A DNA stretch of 64,000 nt. Source: BP-464 sp045805505 (GTDB lineage: Bacteria; Actinomycetota; Thermoleophilia; Solirubrobacterales; Solirubrobacteraceae). Both the position numbers and the translations under genes were made by a program. Below the pieces are notes generated by a model that was not told the DNA's origin, searched no databases, and saw only the letters and a list, made by a program, of their open reading frames with translations. The stretch covers positions 52,103 to 116,102 of the forward strand of contig JBJMLA010000075.1 in NCBI GenBank assembly GCA_045805505.1, written 5' to 3'. Of the stretch, positions 16,460 to 24,504 are shown in pieces (within the stretch, counting starts at the first letter, position 1; every line of letters starts with the position of its first letter).

Positions 16460-17179
16460 ATGAACCCCGCCGTCTCCGCCCGCGACCCCCGCGTCCTGCG
16501 TGCCGCAGCGCTGCTGCGCGCACCCGCCGAGGCGATCTGCCTCGACGGTCCCGAGCTCATCGACGCCGCGATCGACGAGGGCCTGGCGATCGAGTTCATC
16601 CTCGCCGCCGACCCGTCGCGCTGGCCCGGCGCCGTGCCCGCCTCGGCCGACGCCCTGCGCGCCCTCGGCGCGCTCGGCCAGCCGGCCACCGCGGTCGCCG
16701 TGGCGGCGCGGCCCCGACCGGGCGACCCGGCCGACGCCGTCCTCGTCCTCGCCGGCGTCAGCGACGCCGGCAACGTCGGCTCGATCCTCCGCACCGCCGC
16801 GGCGTTGGGCGGCCAAACTGACCGCCGAGGAACCTCTGACCGCCCAACCGTGGCGATCACGCCGACCACCGCCGACCCGATGTCCCGGCGAGCCCTCCGC
16901 GCCGCCGCGGGCGCCTCCCTCCGCGCCGGCCTCATCGCCCCCGTCACGAACCTCGCCGAGATCCCACGCCCCCTCGCCGCCGCCGTTCCCCGAGGCGGCG
17001 CAGCACCCGACGCGCTCGAACCGGGCACCACCATCGTCCTCGGCAACGAACGAGACGGCCTGACCCCCGAGGACCTCGCCGCCTGCGGCCACACCGTCAC
17101 CATCCCGGCAGCAGGCTTCGAGTCCCTCAACGTCGCCGCCGCCGCGGCGATCCTCCTGTGGGAGGCTGTCCGCCGATGA
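16460..17179 (+). CDS. SpoU/TrmH-family RNA 2'-O-methyltransferase
   Basis: 239 residues with the three SpoU (SPOUT) motifs: DAGNVGSILRTAAALG (motif 1), VLGNERDGL (motif 2) and IPAAGFESLNVAAAAAILL (motif 3), forming the SAM-binding trefoil knot. Family members methylate ribose 2'-OH in rRNA or tRNA. Between motif 1 and the usual TP-x-ADP segment there are about 12-13 extra residues (QTDRRGTSDRPT), encoded by a 45-bp palindromic insert at 16804-16848. The insert keeps the frame, so the gene is probably still functional. It overlaps the following LLM gene by 4 bp (ATGA). Confidence 0.85.
   Translation: MNPAVSARDPRVLRAAALLRAPAEAICLDGPELIDAAIDEGLAIEFILAADPSRWPGAVPASADALRALGALGQPATAVAVAARPRPGDPADAVLVLAGVSDAGNVGSILRTAAALGGQTDRRGTSDRPTVAITPTTADPMSRRALRAAAGASLRAGLIAPVTNLAEIPRPLAAAVPRGGAAPDALEPGTTIVLGNERDGLTPEDLAACGHTVTIPAAGFESLNVAAAAAILLWEAVRR
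16804..16848. repeat. In-frame palindromic insert in the SpoU gene
   Basis: A 45-bp element bounded by a perfect 9-bp inverted repeat, GTTGGGCGG (16804-16812) and CCGCCCAAC (16840-16848). It also contains a 9-bp direct repeat CTGACCGCC (16818-16826 and 16836-16844). It interrupts a conserved protein region without breaking the frame, as short mobile or REP-like palindromes do. No second copy was noticed in this window. Confidence 0.5.
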
Positions 17180-18003
17180 AGCTCGGCCTGATGATCTTTC
17201 CGACGCTCGGCACGCCGGACCCGGCGACGCTGGGCCGCATGGCCGAGGAGCGCGGCTACGAGTCGCTGTGGTTCCCGGAGCACACCCACATCCCGGCCAG
17301 CCGCGAGTCGCCCTACCCCGCCGGCGGCGAGCTGCCCCCGGAGTACTCGCGCACCTACGACCCCTTCGTCGCGCTGACCGCCGCCGCGGCGGCGACCACG
17401 ACGCTGAAGATCGGCACGGGTATCTGCCTTGTCGTCGAGCGCGATCCGATCGTCACCGCCAAGGAGGTCGCGTCGCTCGACCACCTCTCCGGCGGCCGCT
17501 TCCTGTTCGGCGTCGGCCTGGGCTGGAACCGCGAGGAGATGGCCAACCACGGCACCGACCCGCGGACCCGCCGCGGCCTGATGGCCGAGCGCGTCGAGGC
17601 CATGAAGGCGATCTGGACGCAGGACGAGGCGAGCTATCACGGCGAGCACGTGAACTTCGACCGCATCTGGTCCTGGCCCAAGCCGCTGCAGCAGCCGCAT
17701 CCCCCGGTCGTCGTGGGCGGCAACGGACCGACCGTGCTCGACCGCGTCCTGCGCTTCGGCGACGCCTGGATGCCCAACGTCATCGACGACGACACGCTGC
17801 TCGCCCAGATGGCCGAGCTGCGCGAGCGGGCCGACCGCGACATCCCGGTCTACCTCTACGGCGCGCCCCGCGACGCCGAGCGCCTCGAGCGCTACGCCGA
17901 CGCCGGCGTCGAACGCGCGATCTTCTACCTGTCCCAGCGCGACCGTGCCGGGCTCGACGAGCGCCTCGACCGCGACCGGGCGCTGCTCGACGCGTTCGCC
18001 TAG
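17176..18003 (+). CDS. LLM-class (luciferase-like) F420-dependent oxidoreductase
   Basis: 275 residues; a TIM-barrel luciferase-like monooxygenase fold. The start motif MKLGLMIFPTLG, the ESLWFPEHTHIP strand and the GVGLGWNREEM segment fit the actinobacterial F420-dependent branch (TIGR03619-like). It probably moves hydride between F420 and an unidentified organic substrate. ATG 17176 overlaps the SpoU stop, and the TAG stop shares CTAG with the convergent cupredoxin gene. Flavin (FMN) instead of F420 is the alternative cofactor. Confidence 0.8.
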   Translation: MKLGLMIFPTLGTPDPATLGRMAEERGYESLWFPEHTHIPASRESPYPAGGELPPEYSRTYDPFVALTAAAAATTTLKIGTGICLVVERDPIVTAKEVASLDHLSGGRFLFGVGLGWNREEMANHGTDPRTRRGLMAERVEAMKAIWTQDEASYHGEHVNFDRIWSWPKPLQQPHPPVVVGGNGPTVLDRVLRFGDAWMPNVIDDDTLLAQMAELRERADRDIPVYLYGAPRDAERLERYADAGVERAIFYLSQRDRAGLDERLDRDRALLDAFA

Positions 18004-18314
18004 CCGACGATGACGCGGCCGGTCATGCTCGGATGGATCGTGCAGTACCAGCGGTAGGTTCCGGCCTTGGCGAACCGCACGGTGTACGACCCGCTGGTCA
18101 TCGATGTCGAGGACTTGAACCGCCGCTTGCCCTCGCTGGTGACGTTGTGCGGGGCGACCGCGTCGCGGAAGAGCCAGCGCACGGAGTCCCCGACCGCGAT
18201 CCGGACGGTCGGCTTGGAGACGTCGATGTTCTTGAGGCGCACGGTGACGGTCGTGCTCGCCGCGGCCGGAGCGGCAAGGGCGAGCACGGCGGCAAGGGCG
18301 AGAAGGCGGCGCAT
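18000..18314 (-). CDS. Secreted plastocyanin-like cupredoxin
   Basis: 104 residues: signal peptide 1-19 (ends PAAAS) and a small cupredoxin barrel. Type-1 copper ligands are visible: H56, C91, H94 and M97 in CTIHPSM, the compact C-x2-H-x2-M loop of amicyanin/plastocyanin-like proteins. It acts as an extracytoplasmic electron carrier. The ATG at 18314 shares a CATG with the ATG of the divergent SGNH lipoprotein at 18313, so the start codons overlap on opposite strands. Confidence 0.82.
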   Translation of the reverse strand: MRRLLALAAVLALAAPAAASTTVTVRLKNIDVSKPTVRIAVGDSVRWLFRDAVAPHNVTSEGKRRFKSSTSMTSGSYTVRFAKAGTYRWYCTIHPSMTGRVIVG

Positions 18315-19002
18315 GTCCCGTCTTCGCCTGATGCTGGTCTGCGGATCACTCGCGCTCGCGGGCTGCGGCGCCGGCGACGAGCCGGACGCGACCACCACCG
18401 GCCCCGGCCGGCCGACCTCGGGCCTGCGCTACGGGGTCATCGGCGACTCCTACTCCAACGGCGAGGCGCTGGGCATCCAGTTCGCCTGGCCCACCCTGCT
18501 CGCCCAGCGGCTCGGCCTCGACGTGGTCGTCAACCCCGCGGTCTCGGGCTACTCGAGCGCGAACGCCCTGGAGGAGGAGCTGCCGCAGTTCCGGGCCGCC
18601 AAGCCCGAGGTCGCGAGCCTGATGATCGGCACCAACGACCTCGTCCAGGGTGTCCCGGCGAGCACGTTCCACCTGCGCTTTCGCCGGCTGCTGCGAGCGA
18701 TGGTCGAGATCGTCGGCGGCCCCCGCCGCGTCCTGGTCGTCACCACGCCGGACTTCTCGTTCAAGCCCGCGGCGGCCCAGTTCGGCGACCCCGCCGAGAT
18801 CTCGCGGGGCGTCACCGCGGTCAACCGCATCGTGCGCCAGGAGGCCGCCGCGCAGAAGGTGCGCGTGGTCAGCATCACCGCCGTGTCACGCGACGCGCAG
18901 GACTCCGCGCCCGACGGCCTGCATCCGTCCGCACGCGAGCTCCGCGCCTGGACCGACGTGATCGAGCCCGTCGCCCGCGAGGCGTGGGCCGGCCTGCGCT
19001 AG
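18313..19002 (+). CDS. SGNH/GDSL-type hydrolase lipoprotein
   Basis: 229 residues. The lipoprotein signal (basic MSRLRL, hydrophobic core, lipobox LAGC) starts at ATG 18313. The mature domain has the SGNH blocks: GDSYSNG (block I, nucleophile Ser), IGTNDL (block III, Asn) and DGLHPS (block V, catalytic Asp/His). It is probably a membrane-anchored esterase or lipase outside the cell. Its start codon overlaps that of the opposite cupredoxin gene, and its stop shares CTAG with the convergent SDR gene. Confidence 0.83.
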   Translation: MSRLRLMLVCGSLALAGCGAGDEPDATTTGPGRPTSGLRYGVIGDSYSNGEALGIQFAWPTLLAQRLGLDVVVNPAVSGYSSANALEEELPQFRAAKPEVASLMIGTNDLVQGVPASTFHLRFRRLLRAMVEIVGGPRRVLVVTTPDFSFKPAAAQFGDPAEISRGVTAVNRIVRQEAAAQKVRVVSITAVSRDAQDSAPDGLHPSARELRAWTDVIEPVAREAWAGLR

Positions 19003-19796
19003 TCCCCGGAGCCCGGCTCGGCCATCGAGCGATGCATCTCGGCCTTGACGCTGTCGGGCAGGAAGCGGCTGCCCCGGCCCTGGAGCTTGGTGGTCAGCGA
19101 CGCCGAGATCACGCGCTCCTCGCCCGCCATCAGCGCCTCGAAACCGTCCCGGGCGACGTCGGCGGGATCGTCCTTGTCGCCGGACCCGACCTTCGTGTCC
19201 TCCATGTCCGCGCGCTCGAAGAACTCGGTGTCGGTCGGCCCGGGCTGCAGCGACGTGACGGTCACGCCCGTGTCCTTGAGCTCGTTGCGCAGCGCCAGCG
19301 CGAGGGACTGCACGAACGACTTCGACGCGTTGTAGATCGCCTGGAACGGGCCGGGCATCGTCGCGGCGATCGACGACGTGAAGAGGATGCGGCCCTCGTC
19401 GTTGGCGACCATGTGCTGGACAACGTGCTTGGCCAGGTGCACCGTCGAGCGCACGTTGAGATCGACGATCGCCAGCTCGTCCTCGAGCGGCGTCTCGGCG
19501 AACGGGCCGCCACGGCCGACGCCGGCGTTGAGCGCCGCGGCCGCGAGCGGGCGGCCGTCGGCGGTCGCGCGCGTCCACAGCTCGTCGACGGCGCCGTCGC
19601 GGGTCAGGTCGACCTGGATGGTCTCGACACCCGCGCCGAGCTCGCGGACCTCGTCGGCCGCCGGCGTGAGCTCGGCGTCCTCCGCGGTCAGGATCAGGTC
19701 GAAGCCGTTGGCGGCGAACTGCTTGGCCAGCTCGAGCCCGATGCCGCTGGAGGCACCGGTGACGAGGGCGAGGGGGCGAACCGGAGAGGTGCTCAT
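18999..19796 (-). CDS. Short-chain dehydrogenase/reductase (SDR)
   Basis: 265 residues with classical SDR features: TGASSGIG nucleotide-binding motif near residues 14-21, the NAGVG motif, SSIA followed by YNASK (catalytic Ser, Tyr, Lys) and the PGPTDTEF segment. It uses NAD(P)(H) to oxidise or reduce an unknown alcohol/carbonyl. ATG 19796 has a strong GGAGGGG ribosome site. The gene is convergent with the SGNH lipoprotein through a shared CTAG. Confidence 0.88.
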   Translation of the reverse strand: MSTSPVRPLALVTGASSGIGLELAKQFAANGFDLILTAEDAELTPAADEVRELGAGVETIQVDLTRDGAVDELWTRATADGRPLAAAALNAGVGRGGPFAETPLEDELAIVDLNVRSTVHLAKHVVQHMVANDEGRILFTSSIAATMPGPFQAIYNASKSFVQSLALALRNELKDTGVTVTSLQPGPTDTEFFERADMEDTKVGSGDKDDPADVARDGFEALMAGEERVISASLTTKLQGRGSRFLPDSVKAEMHRSMAEPGSGD

Positions 19797-19842
19797 ACCC
19801 CTCCGGCTGCCCGATCTCGTCCAGCCCTACCCCACGATGTTG

Positions 19843-20511
19843 CTAGCCGACGATGAAGCCGGTGGACTGCACGGCGGCCAGGACCTGCCCCTTCTCGAGC
19901 GACGGGTTGAAGGCCACCGGCGCCGGGCTCTGCCCGTCGATGTAGCGGATCCACGCCGCGTGGCGCGCCTCCACCGGGTGGACCGACAGCGCGGCCGCGA
20001 GGAGCTTGTCCGAGCGGACGTGGACAGCCTGGCCCTGGTAGGCCTGGACGCCCGTGTCCTCGAGCACGATCGCCGTGGCGACGAACGCGCTGCCCGAGCG
20101 GGTGGCGGCGCCGAAGTCGAACTTCGGCCGCTTGACCGCCGAGGACCCCAGCGTCTTCTTCAGGAACGCGACGTGCGCGGCCTCATGGCCACTCACGACG
20201 GTGGCGAACCGCTTGAGCTCGCCGGTCAGGCCGGCGTTCTCCAGCGACCGGGCGTAGAACGCGGCCTCCAGGTACTCCAGCGTCAGCGCGAAGTTCATGA
20301 TCGACTTGTCGACCGGTCCGAACCCCTTGCCGAACGCCGTTGCGGGGAACAGCGTGGTGGCCGCGGCGCCACCGGCGACGAAGCCGGCGTTGCGCAGCAG
20401 GCCGCGGCGCGAGACCGCGGTCTTGACGTTCGCCGCAGCCTCCTGGATGGCGCCGTCGGCGTCGAAGACGTGGAGGTGCGAGACGTCCACGGGTGCGATG
20501 TTCTTGCTCAT
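19843..20511 (-). CDS. Exported ferritin-like domain protein (copy B)
   Basis: 222 residues. A long N-region with a twin-arginine-type signal (SRRGLLRNAGFVAGGAAATT) precedes a four-helix ferritin-like domain. Iron-ligand motifs are visible in order: EYLEAAFYA, GHEAAHVAFL, LEDTGVQAY and VEARHAAW. Family members (Ferritin_2/DUF4439-like) are found with iron or stress functions. It is a tandem paralogue of 20523-21191, 11 bp apart on the same strand. Both sit upstream of, and divergent to, the Efe iron-uptake genes, suggesting extracytoplasmic iron or peroxide handling (inference). Confidence 0.8.
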   Translation of the reverse strand: MSKNIAPVDVSHLHVFDADGAIQEAAANVKTAVSRRGLLRNAGFVAGGAAATTLFPATAFGKGFGPVDKSIMNFALTLEYLEAAFYARSLENAGLTGELKRFATVVSGHEAAHVAFLKKTLGSSAVKRPKFDFGAATRSGSAFVATAIVLEDTGVQAYQGQAVHVRSDKLLAAALSVHPVEARHAAWIRYIDGQSPAPVAFNPSLEKGQVLAAVQSTGFIVG

Positions 20512-20522
20512 GTGCAGTCTCC

Positions 20523-21191
20523 CTAGGACTTGATGAAGCCGGTCTTGCCGACCGCGTCGAGGATCTCGTCCATCGTCGCCGGAGCGTCGAAGGCCGCCGG
20601 TGCCGGAAGCACCCGGTTGCCGGAGCCGCCGATGAGACGGCGGACCCAGGCTGCGTGGCGCGCCTCGACGGCGAGGATCGCGCCCGCCGGGGCGAGCACG
20701 GCGTTCTGGTGGATGCGCGGGCCCTGGCCCGCGTAGGCGGCGACGCCCGTGTCCTCGAGGACCTTGGAGGTCAGCAGGAACGAGCTCGTCTTGCGGGTCG
20801 TGCCCTTGAAGTCGAACGTCGGCTTCTTGACGGCCTTGGAGCCCAGCACCGCCTTGAGCGCCTGGACGTGCGTGGCCTCGTGCGAGGCGACCGTCTGGGC
20901 GAAGTAGCGCGTCCGAGGACCGAACTTGGCCTGGTCGGCGTGCTTGACGGCCAGCGCGTAGAACTCGGCCTCGAGGTACTCGAGGGTCAGCGCGAAGTTC
21001 AGGATCTCGATGTCCTGCTTCTTCGAGCCGCCGATGCGGCCGAACGCGCTGCTCGTCGGCAGCAGCGTCGCTGCCAGCGCGCCGCCGGCCAACAGGCCGC
21101 CGCGCTTCAGGGCGGTGCCCCGTGTCATCTCCTGCAGGCCGGTCATGGCCTCGGCAACCGCTTCGTCGCGGTCGAACTCGGTGACGTCCAA
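20523..21191 (-). CDS. Exported ferritin-like domain protein (copy A)
   Basis: 222 residues from TTG 21191, chosen because GGGAGG lies 5 nt upstream and there is no better start. It has a signal region (KRGGLLAGGALAATLL) and the same ferritin-like four-helix motifs as copy B: EYLEAEFYA, SHEATHVQAL, LEDTGVAAY and VEARHAAW. The signal has KR rather than RR, so Tat export is less certain than for copy B. First gene of the two-gene unit divergent from the EfeU-EfeO fusion. Confidence 0.78.
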   Translation of the reverse strand: MDVTEFDRDEAVAEAMTGLQEMTRGTALKRGGLLAGGALAATLLPTSSAFGRIGGSKKQDIEILNFALTLEYLEAEFYALAVKHADQAKFGPRTRYFAQTVASHEATHVQALKAVLGSKAVKKPTFDFKGTTRKTSSFLLTSKVLEDTGVAAYAGQGPRIHQNAVLAPAGAILAVEARHAAWVRRLIGGSGNRVLPAPAAFDAPATMDEILDAVGKTGFIKS

Positions 21192-21297
21192 CTGTGCCTC
21201 CCGGTAGGTGTTGGTGGTGGGGCTGGTACTCCTCTCCCTCAGGTCTGGATCACTCGCCGGTGCGAGAACCCATCACCCACCGGCGTGGTAGGGTTTG

Positions 21298-21326
21298 TTA
21301 GGTCGCCCTAATGAGGGTGGCCTAAT
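21298..21326. promoter_or_regulatory. Candidate iron-responsive (DtxR/IdeR-like) operator
   Basis: Between the ferritin-like and Efe genes lies TTAGGT (21298) followed by CCTAAT (21307) and a second CCTAAT (21321). TTAGG/CCTAA half-sites are those of the DtxR/IdeR iron box, but spacing is irregular and no copy fits the full 19-bp consensus well. A TAGGGT hexamer at 21289-21294 could be a -10. Assigned mainly from context. Confidence 0.4.
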
Positions 21327-21352
21327 CCGGACAAGACTCGAAGGACCAAACC

Positions 21353-23329
21353 TTGCTTCCCACGTTCGTCATCGGCCTGCGCGAAGGCGTCGAAGCCAGC
21401 CTCATCGTCGGGATCGTCGCCGCGTTCCTATCCAAGCAGGACCGCCGCGACGCCCTGCGCTGGATGTGGACGGGCGTCGCCATCGCGATCGCCGTCTGCA
21501 TCGCGGCCGCCGTCGGCCTCGAGGTGCTCAACGAGCAGCTGCCCCAGCGCGAGCAGGAGGGCCTCGAGACGATCGTGGCCCTGCTCGCCGTCGGCATGGT
21601 CACGTTCATGATCGTCTGGATGCGCCGCAACGCCGGCGGCCTGGCGAGCGACCTGCGCACCAACGCGTCGGCCGCCCTGGCGCGCGGCTCGATGTGGGCG
21701 CTCGTCGGCATGGCGTTCTTCGCCGTCCTGCGCGAGGGCCTGGAGACCGCGGTCTTCCTGCTGGCCGCGTTCCAGAGCTCGACCGACCCGACCGCCGCGG
21801 GTGGCGGCGCCGCGCTCGGCGTCCTGATCGCCGTGGCCATCGGCTTCGGCATCTACCGCGGCGGCGTCCGCCTCAACTACGCCAAGTTCTTCCGCGCGAC
21901 GGCCGCCGTCCTCGTGCTCGTCGCCGCCGGCCTCGTCGCCAGCGCGCTGCACACCGCCCACGAGGCGACGTGGCTGAACACGGGTCAGGGCACCGCCTTC
22001 GACCTCGGCTGGCTGATCCAGCCCGGCACCATCATCAGCTCGCTGGCCACCGGCATCCTCGGCCTGCAGCCGCAGCCCACGGTCATCGAGGTCGCAGGCT
22101 GGCTGCTCTACGCGCTGCCGATGCTCCTCTACGTGCTGTGGCCCGACGGCCGCCGCGTCCCGGGCGGCAAGGCCGCCGTCGCGTCGGCACTGACGCTCGG
22201 CGCGGTCGCGTTCGTCGTGGCCGCCTGCGGCGGGAGCTCCGGCTCGGGCGACACCGGCGACGCCGCCCCGGCAGCGCAGGGCAAGGGCGCGCAGACGGTC
22301 GAGGTCGAGCTGACCGACCAGGGCTGCGACCCCGCGAGCACGTCGGTGGCCACCGGGCCCATCACCTTCGAGATCACCAACGCCGGTTCGACGAAGAACA
22401 GCGAGTTCGAGATCGTCGACGCCAAGGGCGTGATCCTCGGCGAGCGCGAGAACATCGTCTCGGGCCTGTCGGGGGCGTTCACGCTCAACCTCCAGCCCGG
22501 CACCTACGTCGCGCAGTGCCCCGGCGCCGACACGCCCGAGCGGCCGTTCGAGGTCACCGGCCAGGCCACCGCGTCGGCCGGCAGCGACGACAAGGTCGCC
22601 GCCGCCACCGCGGGCTGGAAGGCCTACGTCGAGGAGCAGTCCAACCAGCTGCTCGACAAGACCCGGGCGTTCGCCGCCGCGGTCAAGGCGGGCGACGTCC
22701 AGAAGGCCAAGGACCTGTTCGCCACCACCCGCTCGCACTACGAGCGCATCGAGCCGGTCGCCGAGAGCTTCGGCGACCTCGATCCCGCCATCGACGCGCG
22801 CGTCAACGACGTCGCCAAGGGCACCGAGTGGACCGGCTTTCACCGCATCGAGCACGCGCTGTGGGTCAAGGGCAGCACCGCGGGCCTCGCGCCCGTCGCC
22901 GCGCGCCTGGTCCGCGACGTCACGAAGCTGCACGACCAGATCCCGTCGCTGGACTTCCAGGCCGCCCAGCTGGCCAACGGCGCCGTGGAGCTGCTCAACG
23001 AGGTCTCCAAGTCGAAGATCAGCGGCGAAGAGGACCGCTACTCCCACACCGACCTCGCCGATTTCCAGGCCAACCTGGAGGGCGCGAACAAGGCCTTCGA
23101 GCTCCTGCGGCCCGCGCTCGAGACGCGCGGCCACGAGGATCTCGCCGGCACGCTCGACGAGCGCTTCTCGTCGGTCGGCAGCAGGCTCGGCCGCTACCGC
23201 CGCCCCGCCGCCGCCTCGGGCTGGGCGCACTACGACGAGCTGACCGCGGCGGACCGCCGCGCGCTGACGCAGGCCCTCGACGCGCTCGCCGAGCCACTCT
23301 CGACGGTGGCGGCGCGCGTGGCCGCCTGA
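21353..23329 (+). CDS. efeU-efeO: EfeU-EfeO fusion: FTR1 iron permease joined to cupredoxin + M75 iron-binding protein
   Basis: 658 residues from TTG 21353 (GAAGGA upstream; the MLPTFVIGLREGVEA start matches FTR1 proteins). Residues 1-265 are a seven-helix FTR1 permease with the iron-binding REGVE (10-14) and LREGLE (about 126-131). A hydrophobic stretch ending VAACGG (Cys292) looks like a lipoprotein signal buried at the junction. Then come an EfeO-type cupredoxin (about 310-405) and an M75/imelysin domain (about 420-650) with HxxE (H497, E500). In E. coli EfeU, EfeO and EfeB are separate. Here permease and extracytoplasmic iron-binding protein are one chain. Cotranscribed with efeB. Confidence 0.88.
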   Translation: MLPTFVIGLREGVEASLIVGIVAAFLSKQDRRDALRWMWTGVAIAIAVCIAAAVGLEVLNEQLPQREQEGLETIVALLAVGMVTFMIVWMRRNAGGLASDLRTNASAALARGSMWALVGMAFFAVLREGLETAVFLLAAFQSSTDPTAAGGGAALGVLIAVAIGFGIYRGGVRLNYAKFFRATAAVLVLVAAGLVASALHTAHEATWLNTGQGTAFDLGWLIQPGTIISSLATGILGLQPQPTVIEVAGWLLYALPMLLYVLWPDGRRVPGGKAAVASALTLGAVAFVVAACGGSSGSGDTGDAAPAAQGKGAQTVEVELTDQGCDPASTSVATGPITFEITNAGSTKNSEFEIVDAKGVILGERENIVSGLSGAFTLNLQPGTYVAQCPGADTPERPFEVTGQATASAGSDDKVAAATAGWKAYVEEQSNQLLDKTRAFAAAVKAGDVQKAKDLFATTRSHYERIEPVAESFGDLDPAIDARVNDVAKGTEWTGFHRIEHALWVKGSTAGLAPVAARLVRDVTKLHDQIPSLDFQAAQLANGAVELLNEVSKSKISGEEDRYSHTDLADFQANLEGANKAFELLRPALETRGHEDLAGTLDERFSSVGSRLGRYRRPAAASGWAHYDELTAADRRALTQALDALAEPLSTVAARVAA

Positions 23330-24504
23330 TGGCCGCGCTGACCCGGCGGCGCCTGCTCGGCGCGGCCGGGACCGGCGCCGCGGGGCTGGCCGTCGGCGGC
23401 TACGCCGTCGGCCGCGCCTCCGAGGGCGACGGACCGCACCCCTCCGCCCTGCCGGTCCCGTTCTACGGCGAGCACCAGGCGGGGATCGTCACGCCGGCCC
23501 AGGATCGCCTGGCCTTCGGTGCCTTCGACCTCACGCTGACCAGCGCCGCCGAGCTGCGCGACCTCCTGCGTGCCTGGTCGATCGCCGCCGAGCGCATGAC
23601 CCGCGGCGAGCCGGCGGGCGAGCCGGGGACCGTGCCGCTCGCGCCGCCCGAGGACACCGGCGAGGCGCTCGACCTGCCCGCCGCGCGCCTGACGGTGACC
23701 ATCGGCCTGGGCCCCGGCGTGTTCGGCGAGCGCTTCGGCCTGGCCGGCAAGCGCCCGGCGTCGCTGAAGGAGCTCGAGGCGCTGCCCGGCGACGAGCTCG
23801 AGGCCGCGCGCAGCGGCGGCGACCTGTGCGTGCAGGCGTGCGCCGACGACCCGCAGGTCGCCTTCCACGCGATGCGCAACCTCACCCGCATCGCCCGCGG
23901 CGCCGCGACGCTGCGCTGGGCCCAGCTCGGCTTCGGCCGCACGTCGGCGATCACCTCTGGCCAGGAGGTCCCGCGCAACCTGATGGGCTTCCGCGACGGG
24001 ACCAACAACCTGCGCGGCGACGATCCGGCCGCGATGGACAAGCACGTGTGGGTCGGCGCCGACGAGCCGCAGGCGTGGCTGCGCGGCGGCAGCTACCTGG
24101 TCGCGCGCCGCATCCGGATGCTCATCGAGTCCTGGGACCGCGCGAGCCTCGACGATCAGGAGAACACGATCGGGCGCAGGAAGATCGCCAACGATCTGCT
24201 GCCCCATCGCGGGCCCGAGACCGCGCACGTGCGCCTCGCCGATCCCAAGGCCAACGACGGCGCCGCGCTGCTGCGCCGCGGCTACTCCTACACCGACGGC
24301 ATCGACGCCGCGTCGGGGCAGCTCGACGCCGGCCTGTTCTTCATCTCGTTCCAGCGCGACCCCGAGCAGTTCGTCGCGATCCAGCGGCGCCTCGGCTCCT
24401 CCGACGCGCTCAACGAGTACATCCGCCACACCGGCAGCGCCGTGTTCGCGGTCCCACCCGGAACGCGTGCAGGGGGCTTCGTCGGGGAAGCCCTCTTTGC
24501 ATGA
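23329..24504 (+). CDS. efeB: EfeB-type dye-decolourising heme peroxidase, Tat-exported
   Basis: 391 residues. A Tat signal (TRRRLLGAAGTGAAGLAVGG) precedes a DyP-type peroxidase with the family GxxDG motif at GFRDG (220-224, catalytic D223). EfeB oxidises Fe2+ or helps release heme iron for the EfeUO importer. ATG 23329 shares one base with the stop of the fusion gene (TGATG), so the two are cotranslated. The next gene overlaps by 4 bp, extending the operon into an F420-type enzyme. Confidence 0.9.
   Translation: MAALTRRRLLGAAGTGAAGLAVGGYAVGRASEGDGPHPSALPVPFYGEHQAGIVTPAQDRLAFGAFDLTLTSAAELRDLLRAWSIAAERMTRGEPAGEPGTVPLAPPEDTGEALDLPAARLTVTIGLGPGVFGERFGLAGKRPASLKELEALPGDELEAARSGGDLCVQACADDPQVAFHAMRNLTRIARGAATLRWAQLGFGRTSAITSGQEVPRNLMGFRDGTNNLRGDDPAAMDKHVWVGADEPQAWLRGGSYLVARRIRMLIESWDRASLDDQENTIGRRKIANDLLPHRGPETAHVRLADPKANDGAALLRRGYSYTDGIDAASGQLDAGLFFISFQRDPEQFVAIQRRLGSSDALNEYIRHTGSAVFAVPPGTRAGGFVGEALFA

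Noticed and set aside
13965..16523. Long minus-strand frame covering the Crp-like gene and the P450 region
   Set aside because: The upstream section is a frame-shifted shadow of the P450 gene. The real regulator starts at 14909.
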